64,000 nucleotides of DNA, from the NCBI RefSeq assembly GCF_022829545.1, contig NZ_JAKSYM010000391.1, positions 92,470 to 156,469 on the forward strand. Reading direction: 5' to 3'. The stretch's first letter is position 1, and every line of letters starts with the position of its first letter. The position numbers and the translations under genes are program-made. The notes beneath the pieces were generated by a model. It had not been told where the DNA came from. It saw only the letters and a program-made list of their open reading frames with translations, and ran no database searches. The stretch comes from Methylobacterium sp. J-030 (GTDB lineage Bacteria > Pseudomonadota > Alphaproteobacteria > Rhizobiales > Beijerinckiaceae). This document shows positions 52,615 to 60,981 of this stretch, piece after piece.

Positions 52615-53008
52615 CGCTGGCGAGCAGCTCCCGCAATGAAAGGCACGGCCGCCGTTCAGTGGCCGTGCCTGAAACGCTCTACCCCTGGCTGAAGAAGGCC
52701 GCTTCATCAGCTGTCGTCCAGCTGCTTTCCGACCTATCTACCGTATAGGCGGTAGTTGATTTGTCCCCGGTAAGCCGGTGTGTGATTGTGCGCGAGGTGA
52801 TTAGTTCTGGGTGACGCGGTAATGCGTCAAGCCAGTCGCTCCCTCGCCGGCAGCCAACCCCCACGCCGAACTCTGGACCTGCAACCAGACCCACCAATCC
52901 GCACCGCTACGCCGCCGACACGATCGCGCCTATATCGCCGCGCTTTCCACGACGGCTCATCCACACCGATCGCAGCACGGAAAGCGCTTCTCAGCGCGAG
53001 GTTCCTAC
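52615..53008. promoter_or_regulatory. Regulatory gap with inverted repeat and shared upstream motif
   Basis: CTACCG-TATAGG-CGGTAG (52738-52755) is a 6-bp inverted repeat. CGCCTATATCGCCGCGC (52927-52943) is identical over 17 bases to 54347-54363 upstream of the excisionase-like gene. The TATATC core could be a -10 or operator for the FCD-fusion gene that follows. No protein gene is seen. Confidence 0.5.
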
Positions 53009-54307
53009 ATGCCGAGTGTCGGTTGTCTCCTGGCCGTGCCGACAGCGGACGGCCGCCTCATCCCCGTGCCAGCGACCACACCCCTCTCCCGCGGTGTTGT
53101 CAACATCCCCTTCGCGCCGAAGGGTGTGTTTGTCGGCGAGCTGGAGGCTGACGCGCCATTTGAGGAGTGGCAGAAGCATCTATTTTGTAGGACCTATATT
53201 GATCCATCGTTTGACGACATCGATCCCTATGCAAGCCTCCAGGATACGCTACCGGTGCGAGTCTGGTACGATGCGCGCTCGGCACAATTCATCATTATCA
53301 CTCATGATATCTTGCTGAATTGCGGCGAATTCTTCGAGGCCGTCCATCGCATCTTCAACCTGCCGCCGGATCGTTGCAGCGTCCGTATCGATCCTACCTG
53401 CGTACGTCGGGAACTGGCTTGGCGCGGCTTGAGCCGGCTCACCCACGACTTCGTCTACGACCCTGCCCGTGGCCAAGCCGTCATACGGAAGCGGGCACGG
53501 CCTCTCGGCGTGCGGACGAAGCGCCCTCGCCCGCTTCTGCGGCGGTCGCCTCCCGACCAAGTCGCGGGTTCGGTACCTGCGCTGGTCCTGCCGGTCGACG
53601 CACCGCCGGCGCGCTACATCCTGCGCGAGCCGCATCATCAGGTTGCGGAGCGCTGGCTCTACCATCGCCTGCGTGGGGGCGTCCATCACTACCTCGACCG
53701 GACTTTCGCCCAATCCGCGCTCGCCGCCGCTCCGGGCCTAGCCCGGACGACGCTTACGGCTCTGGAGACGGCAGGTCTGGTCGAGGAGATCAATGCTGAG
53801 ACGGGCACCTTCGTCCTCAAGACGTTCGTGCCTTTCTATGAGCTGCAATACTTGTTCGAAGCCGCCGACCAAGTCGGTGCCTACGACATCTTCGTGCACA
53901 CCGCGGCTTTCGAAGTACGGCTAGCTGGTCTCGCCGCTGAGCACCGGGACGACGCCACGCTCGATCATCTGCGCCACGCGGCCAGTTGGCGGCCGCCAAG
54001 CCCATCGGAAGCTGACTTCACCACGGCGTTCGCGAGCTTCACGGCGGCATTGGCGTCGTCGACGCACCGCCCCGAGCCGATCGACGCGAATTACCGCACC
54101 ATGGCGCCGCGGGCGAGCGACCTCTGGCACATCCTCAATCACGCTGTCGGCGATCCGCTGACCGGCATCGTCGCAGCGGTCGAGCAGCACCGCACCGCGA
54201 TCGTTGACGCCGTTGAGCGCCGGGATCCGGCCGGTGCTCGCGCCGCCATGCGGACTCACCTCACGCGCGTGCGGGACTTCCTGTTCATCCCCGTCCCCCT
54301 TTCCTAG
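53009..54307 (+). CDS. Fusion of an unknown N-terminal domain with a GntR-like wHTH and FCD domain
   Basis: 432 residues. The first ~190 (VVNIPFAPKGVFVGELEADA, then FIIITHDILLNCGEFFEAVH) match nothing recognised. Residues about 205-275 read like a winged helix (PGLARTTLTALETAGLVEEI). Residues 276-430 match FCD, the all-helical effector domain of FadR-type regulators: FEAADQVGAYDIFVHTAAFE and the closing EQHRTAIVDAVERRDPAGAR, AAMRTHLTRV. FCD proteins bind small carboxylates and metal. An extra N-domain ahead of wHTH-FCD is unusual. It may regulate the neighbouring island genes. Confidence 0.6.
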   Translation: MPSVGCLLAVPTADGRLIPVPATTPLSRGVVNIPFAPKGVFVGELEADAPFEEWQKHLFCRTYIDPSFDDIDPYASLQDTLPVRVWYDARSAQFIIITHDILLNCGEFFEAVHRIFNLPPDRCSVRIDPTCVRRELAWRGLSRLTHDFVYDPARGQAVIRKRARPLGVRTKRPRPLLRRSPPDQVAGSVPALVLPVDAPPARYILREPHHQVAERWLYHRLRGGVHHYLDRTFAQSALAAAPGLARTTLTALETAGLVEEINAETGTFVLKTFVPFYELQYLFEAADQVGAYDIFVHTAAFEVRLAGLAAEHRDDATLDHLRHAASWRPPSPSEADFTTAFASFTAALASSTHRPEPIDANYRTMAPRASDLWHILNHAVGDPLTGIVAAVEQHRTAIVDAVERRDPAGARAAMRTHLTRVRDFLFIPVPLS

Positions 54308-54400
54308 TCGCCCAGCCGCCCGTCGTCTGCGGGATTGCACCGGTCCCGCCTATATCGCCGCGCCATTCACCCAGCCAGCACGCGTTGTGGAAGACGAACG

Positions 54401-54646
54401 ATGATTAAGCCAGACACGCTCTCCAACAAAGGTGCCCTTTCGCTCACCGAATTTCTGTCTTGGTCGAGCCTCGGGCGTACCAAGGCGCTCGAGGAGATCG
54501 CAACCGGACGCTTACACGCCGTCAAGGTCGGGCGCCGACTGCTCATCCCGGTCGAGGCGGCGCAGGCATGGTTGGCCGCACAGCCGCCCGCCGTCTTCGT
54601 AGCCTCAGCGGAGGCACCGCAGGGACGGGCTGCCCTCCGTCACTGA
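54401..54646 (+). CDS. Excisionase-like HTH_17 DNA-binding protein
   Basis: 81 residues from ATG 54401 (GAAGACGAACG upstream). SLTEFLSWSSLGRTKALEEI, then LHAVKVGRRLLIPVEAAQAW, is the small MerR-like excisionase fold used by mobile elements for directionality control or repression. It is preceded by the same 17-base motif as the FCD-fusion gene, so both may answer to one regulator. Confidence 0.78.
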   Translation: MIKPDTLSNKGALSLTEFLSWSSLGRTKALEEIATGRLHAVKVGRRLLIPVEAAQAWLAAQPPAVFVASAEAPQGRAALRH

Positions 54647-55132
54647 TAAGCATCACCATGCTATACCGCACACGATCCCACTTCGGCGCTCTGCATCCCC
54701 GGACGATCGGCTCACCCCGAACGACACCAGTCGAAACGCTGTGACCCTGCCGCGAAAAGATCCGCACGATCGCTGCCGACTGGCTATTTGACGAGCTATC
54801 TACAAACAAGACGGTTTTTGGTGTGTCGGCGAAGAGGTGTTGCGCCGGTGCGGGGTGAGAAAGGCCGCCCGCGTGCAGTGAACGCCAGCGCGCCGACACC
54901 ATGCCAGTGCCGCGATGCTGGTCCCGACGCGCAGCCGTTCGTCCTTTCCAAGGCATGCACGTTGCCGACCCGCGAAACCGAAGCCCCCCGCAGCGTCACG
55001 CAGACCCACATCTCCAGTCTCCAGGCCGCGAAGTCGGCGTCATTACCTCCTTCCGCCGCGACGCTGAACATCTGGCGACTGAACTGAAGCTGATTCGGAC
55101 ACCCCGCTCCGGGGCTCCCTTCCGGATCACCC
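54647..55132. other. Intergenic region upstream of the ArdC-like gene
   Basis: No gene is supported. It carries CTATCT at 54796 and GTGTGTCGGCG at 54821-54831, echoing the gap before the nuclease gene. Open frames on either strand have no family. Confidence 0.4.
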
Positions 55133-56134
55133 ATGTCAGCCCATCTCTCTTCATCTCTCGGCACGCCGACACCCACCCACTCGCGCCTCGACCCGCACGC
55201 CCGAGTCAGTGCCCTCATCCTCGCCCAGCTCAAGACCGCCGACCCTGCTTCTTGGAGCCCGCCCTGGCATGGCGTCGATCCCCTGCCGCGCAACGCGCTC
55301 ACCGGCCGGCGCTACCGCGGAATCAACATCTTGGTCCTATGGGCCGCTGCGCAGGCCAACGGCTACGCCGACGCGCGCTGGGCCACCTACCGCCAATGGG
55401 CAACGCTCGGCGCCCAGGTTCGTCGGGGCGAGCGCGGCACCGCCGTGCTCTTCTACAAGGATTTGACGGCCGACGGCGCCGACACCACCGCTGCAGCAGC
55501 GGATGACGCCCTTCACTTCGTTGCCAGGACCAGCGCCGTCTTCAACGCCGCCCAGGTCGATGGGGCGCCGGATCTCGCGGCCTCGCTGCCCTCCCCTGAA
55601 CTCACAGAGCCGCTGTCAATCCTCGCCGCCTTCGTCGCCGCAACCGGCGCACGCATCATCGAGGGCGGCACCCGCGCCTGCTACATGCCGGCCAGCGACA
55701 GCATCCATCTACCGCCGCAGGCCGCCTTCCACAGCGCCGAGGGGTATGCCGGCACGCTGGCGCACGAGCTGATCCACTGGGCCGGCGCCCCGCACCGGCT
55801 GCACCGCGACCTCACCGGCCGCTTCGGCAGCCAAGCCTACGCCGCTGAGGAACTCGTGGCCGAGCTCGGGGCAGCCTTCGTCCTGGCCGACCTTGGCCTC
55901 GCCCGCAGCCCGCACCCGGACCATGCGAAGTACGTCGCACACTGGCTGCCGCTGCTGCGGGCAGACCCACGGGCGTTCACCACCGCCGCCAGCCACGCTT
56001 CTCGCGCCGCCGCCTACCTCGCCGGCCTGCATGAGGCAGGGGGCGTAGCCATTGGCGCCGAAGTCCCTGCCCTCTCAAGCGAGCAGGACGGCGCCGGCGC
56101 CGATGCCATCCCCTTCATCAAGGTCGCGGCATGA
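55133..56134 (+). CDS. ArdC-like antirestriction protein with zincin domain
   Basis: 333 residues. The N-terminal ssDNA-binding ArdC domain has PPWHGVDPLPRNALTGRRYR, then GINILVLWAAAQANGYADAR and VRRGERGTAVLFYK. The C-terminal metallopeptidase-like domain has GTLAHELIHWAGAPHRLHR (HExxH near residue 211) and EELVAELGAAFVLADLG. ArdC proteins, carried by plasmids and ICEs, protect incoming single-stranded DNA from restriction. This shows the segment belongs to a transferable element. Confidence 0.88.
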   Translation: MSAHLSSSLGTPTPTHSRLDPHARVSALILAQLKTADPASWSPPWHGVDPLPRNALTGRRYRGINILVLWAAAQANGYADARWATYRQWATLGAQVRRGERGTAVLFYKDLTADGADTTAAAADDALHFVARTSAVFNAAQVDGAPDLAASLPSPELTEPLSILAAFVAATGARIIEGGTRACYMPASDSIHLPPQAAFHSAEGYAGTLAHELIHWAGAPHRLHRDLTGRFGSQAYAAEELVAELGAAFVLADLGLARSPHPDHAKYVAHWLPLLRADPRAFTTAASHASRAAAYLAGLHEAGGVAIGAEVPALSSEQDGAGADAIPFIKVAA

Positions 56135-56769
56135 GCCCGTTGCCGACACCAGCCCGGCGCGTGCTGGCTGAGCTCGCCGCGCTCTACCTGACGGAAGCCG
56201 GTCCGACCCACACCGCCTCACCGGTGCAGCGGGCCTTCAGCAGGCTATTGACTCTGCTCGACGCACAGGCTGGCGCACTGGCCGAGATCGACCGGATCGA
56301 GGCTGATCTGATCTCTCGGTTTGGCTATCCCCGCATGTCCCTGCCGGTTCGTCCCGGCTCACCTCCGACGTATGCCGCCGATCCCAGCACGATCCGACGC
56401 CTGCTCGGCACCGGGCCCGAGGCACGCCGCCCGACAGCCGGCCTGCGGCGTCGGCAGAGCCGCTTCATGCGAGCCGCTGAGGCTGCTGGCCTGCCTGGGG
56501 CTCATACGCGCGAACGTGCCCTCGCCGTCGAGATCGCCGACCTGACGGCGACCCTGCTGCTCGCACCCGTAGTTGAGCCCGCCGACCTCGCCCGCAAGCT
56601 CATCACGTTGATTGCCATGGCTGAACCGGGTCCAGCCGACGCAGCTGCCTTCCCTGGCCGCTACCTGCGCACGCTGCTCGCCGACTTCATCCAGCTACAC
56701 GGACTCGCGAGCGCAAATTCTCGAAGTGGTGCGAACGCGAAGAACGTCCGCTCCCGGATAGTTCGGTGA
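56131..56769 (+). CDS. Hypothetical protein coupled to the ArdC-like gene
   Basis: 212 residues, starting with the ATGA overlap of the ArdC-like stop. It is helical throughout (RRVLAELAALYLTEAGPTHT, LARKLITLIAMAEPG) with a basic middle (RRRQSRFMRAAEAAGL). No family recognised. The tail after 56690 (SANSRSGANAKNVRS) looks like readthrough into unrelated DNA, so the gene may be 3' truncated. Confidence 0.55.
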   Translation: MSPLPTPARRVLAELAALYLTEAGPTHTASPVQRAFSRLLTLLDAQAGALAEIDRIEADLISRFGYPRMSLPVRPGSPPTYAADPSTIRRLLGTGPEARRPTAGLRRRQSRFMRAAEAAGLPGAHTRERALAVEIADLTATLLLAPVVEPADLARKLITLIAMAEPGPADAAAFPGRYLRTLLADFIQLHGLASANSRSGANAKNVRSRIVR

Positions 56770-57683
56770 GGCGCCAATGACCGGGGCTGGCCGAAAGCTG
56801 CCCGTCCGGTTTCTGGCAAACCGTGGCTCGGAGCAGACATGCATGCCTGACCGAGCGTTTTACCGGCGTTTGAAAGCCCGACATATTTTCCCGACAAATT
56901 GTGAGCTGGTCTGGTCGGGCTCCTGACGGTTAAGACGACGCGTCGGGAAAACGTTCGTTTTCCGGACGTCCGTTCGCTGGCAGCTGAACGACCGAGAAGG
57001 GTGGATTTTGTTGAAAAAATTCTGGGCAGTGCCAACGCAACGCGGTGAAGCGCGTTGACTGGAGAAAATCCTACTATTCCATGGCCGAGAACCCACCACC
57101 ATTGCGGGATCATGTAGTCGGCTCGAGGCGAACATTCTCCAGCGTGCTGCCTCAGGCGACACTTGAAGGGCCGCCTCGGAGTTTTTCAACACAATCGGTA
57201 GCAACCGGACCTTGACCTTTCGTCCCGAAGCGGACGTGCCGCATTCGACTCGACCTTGCCGTAGGAGCCACTCTACGCCATCCCCGAAATCGGTCGTTCG
57301 TTGATCCATGATGTCGGCAAAAGTGCCCCATCAGCGGGCCTTCGCGTGCAAGCGGTAGATGGTCCGCCTTCGGTGCAAGAGTGAGCCCTGACGCGAGTGG
57401 CCACGATATCCTCAGGCCGAAGTCGCCCGTTCGATCAAGGTCGAGAATTAATTCGGCGGCATCCGTGCCCGGGGGGGGGCCTGAAACTTTTTGCCGACCA
57501 GCGCCGTAATGATACGCGACGAAAGCATCGCGCCCAGGCTGCAAGCCTTGATTTGAGCGCGCGCTGCTTATTGTAAAATCATCATAGTATAGAGAATTAG
57601 TTTTCTAATTCATGGAACGACAATACAAAGATGCTGTTGTCCTGTGGGTTGGATAATATGTTCACCTCCACAGGAGATCCTGC
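56770..57683. other. 900-base decayed region at the right side of the island
   Basis: No intact gene is present. AGTTTTTCAACACAATCG and GCAAAAGTGCCCCATC look like pieces of transposon or IS ends, and an AAGCGGAC box lies at 57228. A nine-G tract (about 57470-57478) and the hairpin GAATTAG-TTTT-CTAATTC (57594-57611) are seen. The latter is AT-rich, 70 bases ahead of the Met-rich gene, and may be part of its promoter. Confidence 0.45.
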
Positions 57684-57905
57684 ATGAAAAATTTTGCTCT
57701 CGTCCTCACCGCCCTGGCCGCCCTCGGCGGCGTGACGCTGGCCGCGGGCTCCGCATCGGCCGCCCCGATGGCCGTCAACGGCCTGCAGTCCGATACCGGC
57801 GTGACCCAGGTCCGCATGATGCACGGCGACCGGATGATGATGAAGAAGCGCATGATGCGGAAGCGGATGATGAAGAAGCGCATGATGATGAAGCGCGGCA
57901 TGTAA
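57684..57905 (+). CDS. Secreted Met/Lys/Arg-rich small protein
   Basis: 73 residues after AGGAGAT. The signal peptide MKNFALVLTALAALGG... ends near ASA-A/PMAV. The mature part is only about 46 residues; its last 30 contain 13 Met and 13 Lys/Arg in repeating MMxKR units (RMMHGDRMMMKKRMM and on). Met clusters in exported proteins often bind Cu(I) or similar soft metals, and the strong positive charge would favour membrane or nucleic-acid contact. No family recognised. A terminator follows directly, so it is one transcript. Confidence 0.7.
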   Translation: MKNFALVLTALAALGGVTLAAGSASAAPMAVNGLQSDTGVTQVRMMHGDRMMMKKRMMRKRMMKKRMMMKRGM

Positions 57906-57926
57906 TTCGAGGCGCCCTGTGCTTCC

Positions 57927-57958
57927 GGAGGCCCCGATCCAGGGGCCTCCACCTTTTT
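57927..57958 (+). terminator. Rho-independent terminator after the Met-rich gene
   Basis: A perfect 9-bp stem GGAGGCCCC/GGGGCCTCC with loop GATCCA is followed by ACCTTTTT. It separates the Met-rich gene from the cytochrome gene, though read-through is possible. Confidence 0.88.
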
Positions 57959-57983
57959 CGAGGATCGCTCCGAGGGAGTCCGT

Positions 57984-58865
57984 TTGCCACGCACCTACCT
58001 GACGCGCTCGGCGCCCGACACGGGCGAGATCGAGACACGACGCTGGATGTTCCGGCACCCGGTCGTCATCCGCGTCACGCATTGGTTGAATGCCATCTGC
58101 CTCGTCGTGCTGCTGATGAGCGGCTTGCAGATCTTCAACGCCCACCCCGCCCTATACTGGGGCAAGGTCTCGACCTTCGACACGCCGCTGATGGCGATGT
58201 CCTCCACCGAGGACGACCCGCCCAAAGGCATCACGACGGTCCTCGGGCATACCTTCGAGACCACCGGCTGGCTCGGCTCCTCGGCAGGCGCCGATGGCGA
58301 GCCAGCAGATCGCGGCTTCCCGTCCTGGCAGACCCTGCCGAGTGACCAGGACCTCACCGGCGGACGCAGCTGGCACTTCTTCTTCGCCTGGGCCTTCGTC
58401 CTGAACGGCGCCATCTACCTGCTCTACGGCCTGTTCAGCGGGCAACTCCAGTTCCGGGTGATCCCGTCGCGCGACCAGGTCCGGCACTTCGGCGCCTCGG
58501 TGTGGGAGCACCTCACCCTGCGCTTCCCACAGGGCGACGAAGCCAAGCGCTACAACGTCATCCAGAAGCTGACCTACCTCGTCGTGATCTTCGTGCTGTT
58601 GCCGGTGCAGATTCTGGCCGGACTTGCGATGTCGCCGGCGATGGATGCCGCCTTCCCGTTCCTGCTGACCTTGTTCGACGGCCGGCAATCGGCGCGCACG
58701 GTGCACTTCGTCGTGGCGGCGCTGCTGGTCCTGTTCGTGCTCGTACACGTCGCGTTGGTTGTGCTCTCAGGCTTCTGGAACAACATGCGTGGCATGCTCA
58801 CGGGCTGGTTCGTGATCGAGCGCAAGGTCGAGCCCGCACCCGTGTCCGGGCAAACCCGGGTATGA
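57984..58865 (+). CDS. Cytochrome b561-type membrane protein
   Basis: 293 residues from a TTG preceded by GAGGGAG. Four or five spans carry candidate haem His: VIRVTHWLNAICLVVLLMSG, WHFFFAWAFVLNGAIYLLYG and ARTVHFVVAALLVLFVLVHV. It resembles thiosulfate/nickel-type cytochrome b domains that pass electrons from the quinone pool to or from a periplasmic partner. It overlaps the molybdoenzyme gene by four bases, so the two form one redox unit. Confidence 0.88.
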   Translation: MPRTYLTRSAPDTGEIETRRWMFRHPVVIRVTHWLNAICLVVLLMSGLQIFNAHPALYWGKVSTFDTPLMAMSSTEDDPPKGITTVLGHTFETTGWLGSSAGADGEPADRGFPSWQTLPSDQDLTGGRSWHFFFAWAFVLNGAIYLLYGLFSGQLQFRVIPSRDQVRHFGASVWEHLTLRFPQGDEAKRYNVIQKLTYLVVIFVLLPVQILAGLAMSPAMDAAFPFLLTLFDGRQSARTVHFVVAALLVLFVLVHVALVVLSGFWNNMRGMLTGWFVIERKVEPAPVSGQTRV

Positions 58866-59794
58866 GTCGCCTTCTCAGCCGACGCGTTCTCCTAACTGGG
58901 GCTTCCGCCGCTGCCGCGGCGGCCATGCTCGGCGGGTGCGACCGCCTCGGCAACGCGGAGTGGTTCAAGCGAACCCTCAAGACAGGCGAGGACGCCAACC
59001 AGTTCGTTCAGCGCCTGCTCCTGACAGACCGGACGCTGGCTCCCGAATATGCCGAGGCGGACATCTCGCCGTGGTTCAAGCCGAACGGAACCGAGGACCC
59101 GCCGGACAAGGCCTACAAGGCCCTGGCTAAGGGCAAGTTCGCCAAGTACCACTTGGAGGTCGGCGGCCTCGTGGAGGCGCCCTTCAGGCTGTCCCTGGCC
59201 GAGCTTCGCAAGCTTCCCGCCCGCACCCAGATCACCCGGCACGATTGCGTCGAGGGGTGGAGCGCCATCGGCAAATGGGCCGGCGTGCCGCTCGCCGACC
59301 TCTTGACCCGTGCCAAGCTGAAGCCGGAGGCGCGCTATGTGGTGTTCCATTGCGCCGACACCATGGACCAGGGCGAAGACGACGGTGGGGCGGACACCGC
59401 GCAGGATGACGGTTCGGACGAGGTGGCCCCCGCCGGCAACGCCAATCCAGCCATGACCAAGCAGTCGGGCGGCGGTGAGAGCAGGAAGGACTCCGGCGGC
59501 CAGCAGGCGTCGGAGGGCACCGCGGCGAGTGGCGGATCGCCGGTCCGATACTACGAGAGCATCGACCTAGTCGACGCGTTCCATCCGCAGACGATCCTCG
59601 CCTATGACATGAACGGCAAGGCGCTTCCCGTCTCGAACGGCGCCCCGCTTCGCCTGCGTGTGGAACGCAACCTCGGCTACAAGCAGGCCAAGTACGTGAT
59701 GCGCATCGAGGTGGTCGAGAGCCTTGCCGGCATCGGCGAGGGCAAGGGCGGCTACTGGGAGGATCAGGGCTACGCTTGGTATGCCGGTATCTGA
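58862..59794 (+). CDS. Sulfite-oxidase-fold molybdopterin oxidoreductase with low-complexity insert
   Basis: 310 residues. An RR signal (SRRVLLTGASAAAAAAMLGG) with a lipobox-like Cys suggests Tat export and possible lipid anchoring. The oxidoreductase domain has YHLEVGGLVEAPFRLSLAEL and TRHDCVEGWSAIGKWAGVPL, in which the Cys is the usual Mo ligand. A ~55-residue acidic, Gly/Ser-rich insert (GEDDGGADTAQDDGSDE onwards) interrupts the domain before RYYESIDLVDAFHPQTILAY. YedY/SorT-like enzymes oxidise or reduce sulfur compounds; the partner is the cytochrome b just upstream. Confidence 0.85.
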   Translation: MSRLLSRRVLLTGASAAAAAAMLGGCDRLGNAEWFKRTLKTGEDANQFVQRLLLTDRTLAPEYAEADISPWFKPNGTEDPPDKAYKALAKGKFAKYHLEVGGLVEAPFRLSLAELRKLPARTQITRHDCVEGWSAIGKWAGVPLADLLTRAKLKPEARYVVFHCADTMDQGEDDGGADTAQDDGSDEVAPAGNANPAMTKQSGGGESRKDSGGQQASEGTAASGGSPVRYYESIDLVDAFHPQTILAYDMNGKALPVSNGAPLRLRVERNLGYKQAKYVMRIEVVESLAGIGEGKGGYWEDQGYAWYAGI

Positions 59795-59982
59795 GCCGTC
59801 TGCGCGCTGTCGTCTCCGGGTGGGGAGCGGCCTTTGTCGTTTTGGCGAGAAGCGGACATTCAGCGTTCGACGCTACCCGGTCGTCGGGGACGTAGTCTTG
59901 GTGTTCGGGAAGCGGACGTTGCAGCGATCACGGGCGGGCTCGGCGGTTCTCGCACGGGCAGAGGCGAACCTGGAGGGCGGCC

Positions 59983-60873
59983 TCATCCTGCGATGAAGGA
60001 AGCCAGCTCATCCGGCGTCCCGTCGGGAAACGCCTGCTTCAGTTGGTCCAGGAAAGCCGACACACGTGCGCTGAGCAGCCGGCGCGTCGGATAGAGGGCC
60101 CAAAGTACGATGTCGGGTGCGTCGACGTCGCCCCAGCTGATCAACCTCCCAGCAGCCAGATCGTGGCTCACGAGCGAGACGGGCAAGCGTCCCGCACCGA
60201 CGCCCGCCCGAACCGCATCGCGAACCATGACGAGCGACGACAGGCCGAGAAACGGCTCGACCTCGATCGTTTCTCGGCCGGCCGGCGTCCTCACCAGCCA
60301 TGCAGTGCAATCGCTCCTTCCCCGCAGGACGGCTGGAACAGTCATGCCGTCGGTGGGCCGGGCGAGGTCGGGGCTCGCCACGACGACCAAGCGGTCGTGC
60401 AGGAATGCTCGGCCAACGAGGCCCTCGTCCGGATCGGGGTTGACCCGGATGACGAGGTCGAAGCCTTCTTCGATCATGTCGACGGTCCGATCCTCCGTCG
60501 TGACTTCGAGCCGGACCTCCGGGTGCTTCAGGACGAAGCCCGCCGCGAGCTTTCCCATCGCGATCTGCGAGAACAGCAGGGGCGCGCTGATCCGCAGGCG
60601 GCCCCGCACGCGGTCCCCGCCGGAGGCGATCGCCGCTGCCGTCTCCTCCAGTTCGGTGAGCAGCGCGCCGGCCCGCTCGAACAGCGCGCGCCCTTCCTCG
60701 GTCAGCTTGAGAACGCGGGCCCCGCGCTCGAACAGGCGTAGGTTCAGGCTCGCCTCCAGCTCTGCCACGCGCCGGGACAGGGTCGCCTTCGGGCGCCCGG
60801 CTGCCCGCGCAGCCTTTCCGAACCCGCCATGGCGGGCGACGAGGGTGAAGTCGGCGAGGGCGAGCAAGTCCAT
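59983..60873 (-). CDS. LysR family transcriptional regulator
   Basis: 296 residues from ATG 60873. The HTH reads LADFTLVARHGGFGKAARAA, then GRPKATLSRRVAELEASLNL and RLFERGARVLKLTEEG. The LysR substrate domain follows (GRLRISAPLLFSQIA). This CrgA-like type usually regulates the divergent gene, which here is an NmrA-type oxidoreductase starting 109 bases away. A second in-frame ATG at 60939 would lengthen the N-terminus by 22. Confidence 0.94.
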   Translation of the reverse strand: MDLLALADFTLVARHGGFGKAARAAGRPKATLSRRVAELEASLNLRLFERGARVLKLTEEGRALFERAGALLTELEETAAAIASGGDRVRGRLRISAPLLFSQIAMGKLAAGFVLKHPEVRLEVTTEDRTVDMIEEGFDLVIRVNPDPDEGLVGRAFLHDRLVVVASPDLARPTDGMTVPAVLRGRSDCTAWLVRTPAGRETIEVEPFLGLSSLVMVRDAVRAGVGAGRLPVSLVSHDLAAGRLISWGDVDAPDIVLWALYPTRRLLSARVSAFLDQLKQAFPDGTPDELASFIAG

Positions 60874-60981
60874 TGCGTTCCACCAGCGAGACGGAGCGTC
60901 CAAATATAACGGCTTTTGGTGCAGGAGTGGATCGCTCATCTTGAGGTTAGCCAAACGGCTTAACCCGAAGGAGCGATCCCC

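Noticed and set aside
57152..57544. 130-codon minus-strand frame in the decayed region
   Set aside because: No family resemblance; the surrounding text looks like eroded transposon DNA.
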